NCBI GenBank assembly: GCA_900540295.1
Contig: UQFM01000001.1
Coordinates: forward strand, 39,045 to 103,044
Direction: 5' to 3'
DNA length: 64,000 nt
From: an uncultured Oscillospiraceae bacterium
Lineage (GTDB): Bacteria > Bacillota > Clostridia > Oscillospirales > Acutalibacteraceae
The notes below the pieces were generated by a model. It did no database searches. It was not told the origin of the DNA and saw only the letters and a list, made by a program, of their open reading frames with translations. Both the position numbers and the translations under genes were made by a program. This document shows, piece by piece, positions 29,210 to 36,631 of the stretch (position 1 is the first letter of the stretch; every line of letters starts with the position of its first letter).

Positions 29210-29252
29210 AACCGTTACCGTACTTGAAAACGGTTACGGTTTCCCGTATAAT
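29210..29252 (+). promoter_or_regulatory. Promoter with operator-like palindrome ahead of the GNAT gene
   Basis: TTGAAA (29224-29229) and TATAAT (29247-29252) are 17 bases apart. A 12-base inverted repeat, AACCGTTACCGT (29210-29221) and ACGGTTACGGTT (29230-29241), with one mismatch, flanks and overlaps the -35 box and spacer. This is where a repressor would block RNA polymerase. Confidence 0.65.
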
Positions 29253-29278
29253 ACATGCGAAGAAAGGGGCGTATGCAA

Positions 29279-29842
29279 ATGATATTGGAAACTGCACGTT
29301 TATATTTGCGGGAACTGTGTCTGTCGGATTTTCCTGCGTTATGCAAAATTTTACAGGATGAAGATGTGATGTACGCTTATGAACACGCGTTTTCGGACGC
29401 AGAAGTTACAGCTTGGCTGCAAAACCAACTGCGGCGGTATCGGGAATACGGGTTTGGACTTTGGGCGGTTATCCTCAAAGATACTGATGAAGTGATTGGG
29501 CAGTGCGGATTAACCTTACAACCCACTCCGCAGGGCGAAGTGCTTGAAATCGGATATTTATTTCAAAAAGCTTACTGGCATAAAGGGTATGCCACCGAAG
29601 CGGCAAGGATTTGCAAAAAATATGCATTTGAGACCTTGCGGGCAAAAGAAGTATATTCCATAATCCGAGAGAATAATTATGCTTCAAGGCACGTAGCTGA
29701 GCGCAACGGCATGACGGAAAAGGGCAAATTTATAAAGCATTATTACGGTATGGATATGCCGCATATTTTATATTCCGCAGAAAATAAGGTACAAGAAAAA
29801 ACTTTCGGAGAGGAGACAGCATATGATACTCCCTACGCGTGA
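29279..29842 (+). CDS. GNAT-family N-acetyltransferase
   Basis: This 187-residue protein is a RimJ/RimL-like acetyltransferase that would transfer an acetyl group from acetyl-CoA to an amine. It has LETARLYLRELCLSDFPAL, GQCGLTLQP, the acetyl-CoA-binding run YWHKGYATEAARICKKYAF and IIRENNYASRHVAERNGM. I chose the ATG at 29279 for its spacing from AAAGGGG; the ATG at 29273 is nearly as good. It overlaps the next gene by 20 bases, so the two are probably made together. A possible operator overlaps its promoter. Confidence 0.9.
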   Translation: MILETARLYLRELCLSDFPALCKILQDEDVMYAYEHAFSDAEVTAWLQNQLRRYREYGFGLWAVILKDTDEVIGQCGLTLQPTPQGEVLEIGYLFQKAYWHKGYATEAARICKKYAFETLRAKEVYSIIRENNYASRHVAERNGMTEKGKFIKHYYGMDMPHILYSAENKVQEKTFGEETAYDTPYA

Positions 29843-30359
29843 CGGTTATCTTTCCGTATACAGCACATTGGCGCAGGTGATGCGCACGCCTGCGGGGGAA
29901 GCCTTGATTTCGGGTGCCTTAACGTATGCCGCCGATGAAATGCATTTGCCTGTAAACAAGAGTATGCTGGCTTTTTGCAAAAACTTTACCGTAGAAAAGC
30001 TGTTTTCCTTGACGGGCGGAAAATTGCCGCAGGAACTCTTGTCTTTGCTGAACGCTTTGCTTTTACAGATTCCGATACACACAAATATGGTGCAGGCGGA
30101 AAAGCTGTACACGGAAAACGGAACAGGCTATTCCGTATATGACCGTATTTCCCGCATTTTGCAAAATGAAAAGGCGGCAAATACCGTTCTGGCAAGCTTC
30201 GGCTGTTTTGCGGCAAAAATGGGTGTGTCCGTCAGTGAAACAATGTTAAAACCGTTCGGCAGAATTTCCGCGCATTGCTTGCTGACGGCGCTTGCCGATG
30301 AACTGCCTGTCGGGACAGAGGCGGAAGTGCACCGTTTGTTGCAAAGCATTCCGAAATAA
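29823..30359 (+). CDS. Unrecognised protein coupled to the GNAT gene
   Basis: I do not recognise this 178-residue protein. It begins MILPTRDGYLSVYSTLAQVMRTPAGEALISGALTYAADEMH and is rich in Leu, Ala and short predicted helices, with no signal peptide, clear membrane segment or known catalytic motif. The ATG at 29823 has a GGAGACAG site inside the end of the GNAT gene, and the start overlaps that gene by 20 bases. This implies translational coupling and perhaps a related function. A terminator follows 6 bases after the stop. Confidence 0.8.
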   Translation: MILPTRDGYLSVYSTLAQVMRTPAGEALISGALTYAADEMHLPVNKSMLAFCKNFTVEKLFSLTGGKLPQELLSLLNALLLQIPIHTNMVQAEKLYTENGTGYSVYDRISRILQNEKAANTVLASFGCFAAKMGVSVSETMLKPFGRISAHCLLTALADELPVGTEAEVHRLLQSIPK

Positions 30360-30364
30360 AAGCA

Positions 30365-30400
30365 AAAGCTGTTTTATCTGTGCAGGTAAAACAGCTTTGT
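30365..30400 (+). terminator. Terminator of the GNAT-hypothetical pair
   Basis: AAAGCTGTTTTA and TAAAACAGCTTT form a perfect 12-bp stem. The flanking sequence is A/T-rich and the next gene converges from the other side. Confidence 0.8.
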
Positions 30401-30415
30401 TATATATAAATGTGT

Positions 30416-31057
30416 TTAGTTTTGCTGTGTATTTGTTTGCAGACAGCCGTACAGAAAAATGTGAATGGCGTTTTGAAATAAATCGTTTTGCGCGTGAATA
30501 TACCCTTCCAAATTTTCCTGCGGATGAATGGCGGGGGAAGCAACGCTTGAGGTAATGTAATCAATCGCCGTAAAACAAAGCCCGACAAGTATTTTTTGCT
30601 GTGTTTCATTATTCGGAAAATGAAACAGCACAATTTCGCGCAGTTTTTCTTTTACCGCTTGATTAAAAAAGCGGGAGCGTGTATCCATAATTTCCTCTCG
30701 CAGCTCCGACGGCGGAAAGGTGCGGGATTCCACAAATAAATTCAGCATTTCAGGGTGTAAATACCAAAACTTACTGAACAGCTGATAACAGGCGAGCAGA
30801 TTTTTTTCCAGGCTGACCGCCGTGTCTACATGAAACTGCCGCATATGTACCGCGAACATCTCGTAGCAATAGGTAATTGCATCCAAGTAAATTTCCGATT
30901 TGCCGTTAAAGTGGTGATACAGCTTACCTTTCGAGATACCGCCGTTTTCACAGATACGGTTCACGGAAGCGGAGGCAAACCCATACTTTCCGAATTCTGT
31001 AATCGCCGTTTGAATAATATGCTCTTTGCTGATTTGGCTTTTTTGTATTTGTTTCAA
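30416..31057 (-). CDS. TetR-family transcriptional regulator
   Basis: This 213-residue protein has an N-terminal TetR helix-turn-helix: KEHIIQTAITEFGKYGFASASVNRICENGGISKGKLYHHFNGKSEIYLDAI. The C-terminal ligand-binding part shows no recognised family. I chose the TTG at 31057 because an AGGGAAG site lies 7 bases upstream. An ATG at 31090 has no such site, and the longer frame to 31204 is encoded by a repeat element. ATGGTTAACCAT occurs twice upstream (31076 and 31161), which could be operators or the ends of that element. No obvious efflux target is adjacent. Confidence 0.88.
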   Translation of the reverse strand: MKQIQKSQISKEHIIQTAITEFGKYGFASASVNRICENGGISKGKLYHHFNGKSEIYLDAITYCYEMFAVHMRQFHVDTAVSLEKNLLACYQLFSKFWYLHPEMLNLFVESRTFPPSELREEIMDTRSRFFNQAVKEKLREIVLFHFPNNETQQKILVGLCFTAIDYITSSVASPAIHPQENLEGYIHAQNDLFQNAIHIFLYGCLQTNTQQN

Positions 31058-31075
31058 AAAATCGCTTCCCTGTTT

Positions 31076-31174
31076 ATGGTTAACCATTTGGATTGACGAG
31101 GATTTTAACAAAGCAGAGGCGGAAATACTGCCGCGAAAATCGTGTTCGGACGTGTGTGCTATGGTTAACCATAG
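31076..31174 (-). repeat. Dispersed repeat element, copy A, bounded by ATGGTTAACCAT palindromes
   Basis: The stretch lies between ATGGTTAACCAT (31076-31087) and CTATGGTTAACCATAG (31159-31174). Read on the minus strand, its inner start (TAACCATAGC then CACACGTCCGAACACG and ATTTTCG) matches 60671-60705 with about one difference in 34 bases. This supports a mobile or repeated element placed just upstream of the TetR gene. A TG-T-TAAAAT extended -10 box on the minus strand (31102-31107) could drive the TetR gene. Confidence 0.65.
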
Positions 31175-31304
31175 TACATACGCCCATACAAATGCGCTGT
31201 TCAAATTTTAGGCTTATATCGCATTTGCATGTTAAAGACTGTACTTTCTCCGCCTTTGTAATTGATGACCCAAACGGGTGATCATGACTTGTCAGATATA
31301 AACA

Positions 31305-32213
31305 TTATAACTTGAATCCCAAATCTTTTAAAGCAAGTCCCGTTCTCGGATATAATAGATTTCGCTCCGCATCCTTTAAAATCGGTACAAGGTCGCGATT
31401 TAACAATTGCACATAATCCGCCTGTGTTTTTCCGTTATCCGTAGAATTGTGATATTTTTCCAGTGCTGTAATCGGTAAGACGCCTGTTTCGCCGATACTT
31501 TGTGCGGCAGAAGCAGAAACACTGCTGTGCGGATATGAAAGCGAATAAAGCACTGTGCATTCACCGCTTGAATCAAAAAAAATTCTGAATATCTCGGAGG
31601 AATTCTCCGTCCCGACCGCCTTATCAATATAGATATAATCCCGATCATGAAAATATTCCGATGTGTATATGGTTATATCGCCGTATGATATACTGCGGTA
31701 TGTTCCGTTTGCATTTAAAGTGCCGTAGATTCTTAACCACGCACAAAGAGAATGTAATGGCACTGACGGGTCGGGTGCGCCGCAAATCTCACATAAATAT
31801 TTTCCGTATTGATGCCCTGCGGGAGTAAAAGCATCCGAAAACCGCTGTCCGCATACAGTGCATACATGTTCCGTATATCCGCGTTCGGTGCAGGTGGGGG
31901 ACACCACCTTAATTCTATAATGATGTGTGCACCCCACGGGTTTGCTTTCGTTTGTCCCAACCGATTCCGACAGTATAGCCGCTGTTTCGGAAGAATCTTG
32001 TAACGCCGGTTCGGATGGCATGTTTGCGGATGTATTTACATATAGATCGGATACTGTCTGTTCCGCCGCAACGGCACTGTTCCCCTGCGGCATACGGTGT
32101 ATAACAGCACTTGTTAAAACAGATGTACAAATCAAAACCGCCGCCGTTGCCAAAGCTGTATTTCGTTTGCAGCGGTCTGCAAAAAACAACTTGCACTGTT
32201 CGAAAAATTGCAT
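31305..32213 (-). CDS. Membrane-anchored protein with a zinc-ribbon-like repeat
   Basis: This 302-residue protein has one membrane segment near residues 18-38 (TALATAAVLICTSVLTSAVI) and then a mostly extracytoplasmic chain. About residues 95-150 contain CTHHYRIKVVSPTCTERGYTEHVCTVCG and LCEICG, a cysteine-rich pattern common in surface proteins of gut Clostridia. The remainder is unassigned. The ATG at 32213 has an AAGGGAA site. It is on the same strand as glmS, 70 bases away, but a hairpin lies between. I cannot assign a function. Confidence 0.72.
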   Translation of the reverse strand: MQFFEQCKLFFADRCKRNTALATAAVLICTSVLTSAVIHRMPQGNSAVAAEQTVSDLYVNTSANMPSEPALQDSSETAAILSESVGTNESKPVGCTHHYRIKVVSPTCTERGYTEHVCTVCGQRFSDAFTPAGHQYGKYLCEICGAPDPSVPLHSLCAWLRIYGTLNANGTYRSISYGDITIYTSEYFHDRDYIYIDKAVGTENSSEIFRIFFDSSGECTVLYSLSYPHSSVSASAAQSIGETGVLPITALEKYHNSTDNGKTQADYVQLLNRDLVPILKDAERNLLYPRTGLALKDLGFKL

Positions 32214-32241
32214 ATGCTCACATTCCCTTCGTTTTGCAATC

Positions 32242-32276
32242 AAGCCGTTTCTTACTGCTGTAAGAAACGGCTTTTA
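32242..32276. terminator. Hairpin between glmS and the anchored protein gene
   Basis: AAGCCGTTTCTTAC and GTAAGAAACGGCTT form a perfect 14-bp stem with a 4-base loop. On the minus strand it follows glmS and has only a weak T-run, so termination may be partial. Confidence 0.75.
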
Positions 32277-32284
32277 ACAATAAA

Positions 32285-34111
32285 TTATTCCACCGTTACG
32301 GATTTTGCAAGATTACGGGGTTTATCCACATCACAGCCGCGTTCCAGCGCCATATAATAGGCAAAAATCTGCAAAGGTATGACATTTAAGGAAGGCGTCA
32401 GTATCGCATCCGCCCGCGGCACGTGAATCACGTAATCCGCAAACTCCTGCACTTCTTTGTGCTCCCCCGATACAAGCGCAATAACGTTTGCGCCGCGTGC
32501 GCGGACTTCTTTGATATTGCCGAGCGTTTTCTCGAACAGACTTTCGTCGGTTGCCACCGCTACAACGGGCGTGCCCGGTTCTATCAGTGATATCGTGCCG
32601 TGCTTCAGTTCTCCTGCCGCATAGGCCTCGGAATGGATGTAGGAAATCTCTTTTAATTTGAGCGAGCCTTCCAGAGAAATCGCGTAATCTAAGCCTCTGC
32701 CGATAAAGAATACGTTTTTCGCCGCCGCAAACTGCTTGGCAAGCGCCGCCAAATCTTCTTCCAACGCCAAAAGCGCTTCAATTTCTTCGGGAAGTTTCAA
32801 AAGCTGTGTGCATTTTTCGGATTCCGCCTCGTCGGACAGCTTACCGACCGCCTTCGCAAAGTGCAAAGCCAAAAGATAAATTACACAAAGCTGCGCCGAA
32901 AACGCCTTCGTGGTCGCTACGGCAATTTCAGGTCCCGCCATCGTGTAAATTACATCGTCGCTTTCGCGTGCGATGGTGCTTGCCACCACATTGACTATGG
33001 ATACGGTGCGTGCGCCCTTACGCTTTGCTTCGCGCAGTGCCGCCAAGGTATCCGCCGTTTCTCCCGACTGGCTGATGACGATACAAATATCTCCGTCACG
33101 GATAATCGGGTCGCGGTAGCGGAATTCACTGGCAAGGTCTGTTTCGCACGGAATGCCCGCCGCCGATTCAAAAATATATTTCGCCGCCATACCCACATGC
33201 CACGCACTGCCGCACGCAACAATGTGAATTTTACCGATGGCGCGAATTTGTTCCGCAGTCAAATGCAGTTCGGGAACCGTAATTTTACCGTCTGCAATAC
33301 GCGGAGAGAGCGTATCCCGAACGGCTTTGGGCTGTTCGGCAATTTCTTTTTTCATGAAATGCGCGTAACCGCCTTTTTCCGCCGCTTCCGCATCCCACGT
33401 GACACGGTAGACCTCTTTTTGAAGCGGTTTCCCGTCTTTGTCAAAAAACGATACACTGTCCTTTTGCAAAAGAACAATTTCACCGTCTTCCAACAGATAA
33501 CATTCCCTTGTATATTTCAGCACCGCAGGAATGTCAGACGCCAAAAAATTCTCCCCGCCGCCTTTGCCGACAATCAGCGGACTGTCCTTTTTGGCGGCTA
33601 TAATACGGTCGGGCGCATCTGCCGCCAGAACAGCGACAGCATAGGAACCGCGCACCGTGCGCATAACCTTTTGCATCGCACGCAATAAATCGTCTTTGTA
33701 ATAATAGTCAAACAGATGTGCGAGCACCTCTGTATCGGTTTCGGATACAAAACAGTACCCTGCCGTTTCCAGCATGGATTTTAATTCGATATAATTTTCA
33801 ATAATGCCGTTATGCACAAGCGTCACGCGTCCGTCGCCGCCTTTGTGCGGATGCGCGTTTGCATCCGTCGGCGCACCGTGCGTCGCCCAACGGGTATGCC
33901 CGATACCGACCGTCCCCGTCAAAGCCGCTTCGGCGGCAAGCTTTTGCTCCAAATCGGCAATTCTGCCTTTGGTTTTCACAACCTGCACACCGCCGTTTTG
34001 GTATACGGCGACACCTGCCGAATCGTACCCTCTGTACTCCAGCTTTTTTAAACCGTCCAATAACATCGGAGAAGCACTGTTTTCCCCAATGTATCCAACA
34101 ATTCCACACAT
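32285..34111 (-). CDS. glmS: Glutamine-fructose-6-phosphate aminotransferase
   Basis: This 608-residue enzyme makes glucosamine-6-phosphate, the first step toward UDP-GlcNAc, peptidoglycan and other amino sugars. The N-terminal glutaminase domain starts MCGIVGYIG with catalytic C2 and has RWATHGAPT and HNGIIENY. Two SIS sugar-isomerase domains follow, with CGSAWHVG, SQSGETADT and SLEGSLKLKE, and the C-terminus is KPRNLAKSVTVE. A glmS ribozyme in the leader provides feedback by glucosamine-6-phosphate. A TTGACA/TATAAT promoter lies upstream of it. Confidence 0.98.
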   Translation of the reverse strand: MCGIVGYIGENSASPMLLDGLKKLEYRGYDSAGVAVYQNGGVQVVKTKGRIADLEQKLAAEAALTGTVGIGHTRWATHGAPTDANAHPHKGGDGRVTLVHNGIIENYIELKSMLETAGYCFVSETDTEVLAHLFDYYYKDDLLRAMQKVMRTVRGSYAVAVLAADAPDRIIAAKKDSPLIVGKGGGENFLASDIPAVLKYTRECYLLEDGEIVLLQKDSVSFFDKDGKPLQKEVYRVTWDAEAAEKGGYAHFMKKEIAEQPKAVRDTLSPRIADGKITVPELHLTAEQIRAIGKIHIVACGSAWHVGMAAKYIFESAAGIPCETDLASEFRYRDPIIRDGDICIVISQSGETADTLAALREAKRKGARTVSIVNVVASTIARESDDVIYTMAGPEIAVATTKAFSAQLCVIYLLALHFAKAVGKLSDEAESEKCTQLLKLPEEIEALLALEEDLAALAKQFAAAKNVFFIGRGLDYAISLEGSLKLKEISYIHSEAYAAGELKHGTISLIEPGTPVVAVATDESLFEKTLGNIKEVRARGANVIALVSGEHKEVQEFADYVIHVPRADAILTPSLNVIPLQIFAYYMALERGCDVDKPRNLAKSVTVE

Positions 34112-34197
34112 ATTTACTTGTTTCCTTTACAAAATAAATTTGTGCTTTGCTTTTTGCGCTGTACACACACATTGCTGTCTGCTTTTGACAAAAAGCC

Positions 34198-34318
34198 TGA
34201 TGTCCCCCGCACTTATGGGGCAAGAAGCATCCGCCGAAACTTTCGATAACTTCTTCCTCGTCATCTGTCATGAAGCTGCCGTATACGGCAGTCAGTGCAA
34301 AGACAGACCCGGCGCTAT
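34198..34318 (-). ncRNA. glmS self-cleaving ribozyme
   Basis: On the minus strand the leader reads AATAGCGCC, then a P2 stem (TCTGTC with GACAGA), GACGAGG, GTTATCGA, TTTCGGCGGATG and a GCCCC/GGGGG stem. These are the conserved core segments of the glmS ribozyme in the right order. Cleavage is expected between bases 34316 and 34315. Glucosamine-6-phosphate acts as cofactor, and cleavage leads to loss of the glmS mRNA. Confidence 0.95.
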
Positions 34319-34404
34319 TTTCGATTCCCGCCCGAAAATTTCAAAAGGGCTTCTCCTTTCCGACTGGATTTGGAAACCGTCTGCACAAAAGGTTTTCCGC
34401 TTGT

Positions 34405-34434
34405 ATTATATGCGAAATTTGAAACACATGTCAA
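34405..34434 (-). promoter_or_regulatory. glmS promoter
   Basis: On the minus strand TTGACA (34434-34429) and TATAAT (34410-34405) are separated by 18 bases. Transcription would begin about 80 bases before the ribozyme. Confidence 0.85.
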
Positions 34435-34525
34435 TGTATTTTTTCGGAAACGAATGTAAATTCTGTAATTTTTCGGCATTTCGGGGCAGAATATTTTCGA
34501 AATATTCTGTTTGGGAGGCGCTTTC

Positions 34526-35380
34526 ATGACACTTGCCAAGGCCAAAATCGATGCGCAGAAAATTCTGCTGGAGTCCCGAAAAACCGCCGTTTTTGTATGC
34601 CTTTGCACCGTATTTTTCAAAATTTTTCTCACTGCCGCATTGTTTGTAAGTATATACAGCTTAACCATTTTGCCGGATTTTGCGCGTATTTGGGAAAATA
34701 TATACTTAAAAATCCTGCTTTGCCTGTTGTTTTCCCTTGCCGCGGTATTCTCTCTGCTGTTTTATGCACTGACTGATTTTTCGGAAAAGCGTTGGTTTTA
34801 TCAAAACACCTATACGGCACAGCCCCTGTCCGCCTTTTTCAAAGCCCCCCGTATTCGGCATATTTTTAAAATTACCTTTCTGTTTTGGCTGCGCAGATTG
34901 CTGAGTATTGGGTGCTTCCTTTTCTATCTTGCACCGTTTCTCGCAGGATGCGGCGGTCTGTACTACGCCCTGCGCACCGCCGACCTGCCGATTACGGCTT
35001 TATATATGGCACTGGGCGCGCTTTTCTGTATACTGCCGCTGTGCGCTTATTTCGGCTTTGCCGCTGTCCAGCGCTTTGCCTTCTGTGACGGATTGCTCGC
35101 GGAAAATCCCGATTGCAGTATCGTGGAGATTCTCGGCACAAGCAAAGCCCTTGCCAAAGCCTACGGCTTCGCAAGCGCCAATTTAAAACTGCGGTTTCTG
35201 CTTTGGAAAACCGCCTGTCTGCTGATTCTGCCTTTATTTTATGTACTGCCGTATTATCGGCAAACCGTCGGTTGCGCAGTAAAAATCACAATGAACAGAA
35301 AACGTCTGTCTGCCGAAACACAAAAACCGATTGTCTTTAAGGTGACCGTATCCGAAACGAATGCGGTCAGAAATGGCTGA
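34526..35380 (+). CDS. Polytopic membrane protein of unknown function
   Basis: This 284-residue protein has about five hydrophobic segments (roughly residues 20-50, 60-85, 120-145, 155-185 and 220-240) and no recognised motif. The ATG at 34526 has a GGGAGG site. The last 14 codons (KVTVSETNAVRNG and stop) lie inside the left terminal repeat of a mobile-element-like sequence starting at 35338. The original C-terminus may therefore have been replaced. It is divergent from glmS. Confidence 0.75.
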   Translation: MTLAKAKIDAQKILLESRKTAVFVCLCTVFFKIFLTAALFVSIYSLTILPDFARIWENIYLKILLCLLFSLAAVFSLLFYALTDFSEKRWFYQNTYTAQPLSAFFKAPRIRHIFKITFLFWLRRLLSIGCFLFYLAPFLAGCGGLYYALRTADLPITALYMALGALFCILPLCAYFGFAAVQRFAFCDGLLAENPDCSIVEILGTSKALAKAYGFASANLKLRFLLWKTACLLILPLFYVLPYYRQTVGCAVKITMNRKRLSAETQKPIVFKVTVSETNAVRNG

Positions 35381-35614
35381 TTTCCGCCCGAACCGCGTTA
35401 AAAGCCTCGGAATACGACAGTATTCCTGCGGTTTTTGCCTTGTTCAGCCAAAAATCTGCTCGTTTCTGACTGCTACGCACCGAAAACGCAGGAATTGCGG
35501 ATGGATTTTTGCGTTTGAAATCGCAGTCGGGCTATCGCCCGACAAGAACGAAAATGTGAAAAGCCGCCGCAAGGGCAAGGTTTCGGCGCATTGGTTTCAG
35601 ATGCGGTCACCTTA
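35338..35614. mobile_element. MITE-like element with 28-bp terminal inverted repeats
   Basis: The left end TAAGGTGACCGTATCCGAAA (35338 onward) and the reverse complement of the right end, TAAGGTGACCGCATCTGAAA (from 35614 back), match at 25 of 28 positions. The 277-bp interior has hairpins such as GGAATAC/GTATTCC and GTCGGGC/GCCCGAC and no credible gene or transposase. A related one-ended copy lies at 48505-48649 in the opposite orientation. It is joined to the 3' end of the membrane protein gene. Confidence 0.75.
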
Positions 35615-35648
35615 TGCTGTCGGCAAAAGCAGCGGTATAAAGTTTAAC

Positions 35649-35677
35649 TTGTATCTTCCGCAAATTTGTGATAGGAT
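35649..35677 (+). promoter_or_regulatory. Possible promoter of the EamA gene
   Basis: TTGTAT (35649-35654) and TAGGAT (35672-35677) are 17 bases apart. It lies between the mobile-element-like sequence and the transporter gene. Confidence 0.5.
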
Positions 35678-35696
35678 TTTGCCTTAGGTGGTAAAA

Positions 35697-36578
35697 GTGA
35701 TACAAAAGAAATACAAAGGCATTATTTTAATCATTCTGTCGGCATTCTGTTTCGCGCTGATGAGCATGTTCGTGCGGTTGGCGGGTGACGTCCCGTCCGT
35801 ACAGAAAAGCTTTTTCCGCAATGCTGTGGCGGCGGTATTCGCCGCCGTCGTACTGTTGCGGGAAAAATCACGTCCGCAGCTTACAAAAACATCTTGGCTC
35901 TGCCTGATTCTGCGCGCCTTTTTCGGCACACTCGGGATTCTGTGCAATTTTTATGCCGTAGACCGTCTCGTGCTGGCGGACGCCTCGATTCTCAACAAAA
36001 TGTCGCCGTTTTTCGCGATTCTGTGCAGTTGGGCGGTATTGAAGGAGAAAATCACGCCCGTGCGCATGATGATTGTCCTCGGTGCATTCGCTGGCAGTCT
36101 GTTCGTGATTAAACCGTCCTTTCAAAACACATCTCTTTTTCCGGCGGTTATCGGTCTGCTCGGCGGTTTGGGCGCAGGCATCGCTTACACGATGGTGCGA
36201 AAGCTCGGTCAGTTGGGTGTGAAAGGACCGTTTATTGTCTTTTTCTTTTCGGCATTTTCCTGCACAGTCACACTGCCGTACTTAATTTTCAACTATCATC
36301 CGATGTCGGGTGTACAGCTGCTGTACTTACTGCTGGCGGGGCTTTCGGCAACGGGCGGGCAGTTCACCATCACCGCCGCTTATATCTATGCCCCTGCACG
36401 GGAGATTTCCGTTTATGATTATTCGCAGATTATCTTTTCGTCTCTGCTCGGATTTTTTGTATTCGGACAAACACCGGATATATGGAGCTTTATCGGCTAT
36501 GTGCTGATTGTTCTGATGGCGGTTCTGATGTTTTTCTATAACCGAAAGCATCTCCAGCCCGCGGCACAGCAGGCATAA
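35697..36578 (+). CDS. EamA/DMT-family transporter
   Basis: This 293-residue protein has ten predicted membrane segments in two EamA repeats (about residues 5-135 and 150-285). Motifs include ILSAFCFALMSMFVRLAG at the N-terminus and YAPAREISVYDYSQIIFSSLLGFFVFGQ, the conserved end of the second repeat. Family members export or import small metabolites; the substrate is unknown. I chose the GTG at 35697 (MIQKKYKG) because AGGTGG lies 5 bases upstream; the GTG at 35688 is inside that site. A terminator follows directly. Confidence 0.92.
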   Translation: MIQKKYKGIILIILSAFCFALMSMFVRLAGDVPSVQKSFFRNAVAAVFAAVVLLREKSRPQLTKTSWLCLILRAFFGTLGILCNFYAVDRLVLADASILNKMSPFFAILCSWAVLKEKITPVRMMIVLGAFAGSLFVIKPSFQNTSLFPAVIGLLGGLGAGIAYTMVRKLGQLGVKGPFIVFFFSAFSCTVTLPYLIFNYHPMSGVQLLYLLLAGLSATGGQFTITAAYIYAPAREISVYDYSQIIFSSLLGFFVFGQTPDIWSFIGYVLIVLMAVLMFFYNRKHLQPAAQQA

Positions 36579-36580
36579 CA

Positions 36581-36617
36581 AAACGGCAGGAACGTTTTTC
36601 ACGCGCCTGCCGTTTTT
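36581..36617. terminator. Bidirectional terminator between the EamA and SH3/C39 genes
   Basis: AAACGGCAGG and CCTGCCGTTTTTG form a 10-bp stem with A/T-runs on both sides. The flanking genes converge. Confidence 0.85.
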
Positions 36618-36631
36618 GCATTCAAATTTTA

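Noticed and set aside
31058..31204. N-terminal extension of the TetR protein
   Set aside because: The extra residues come from the repeat element; the AGGGAAG site supports the TTG at 31057.
32861..33688. 275-codon open frame opposite glmS
   Set aside because: It is the antisense shadow of glmS with basic, repeat-free sequence and no start signal.
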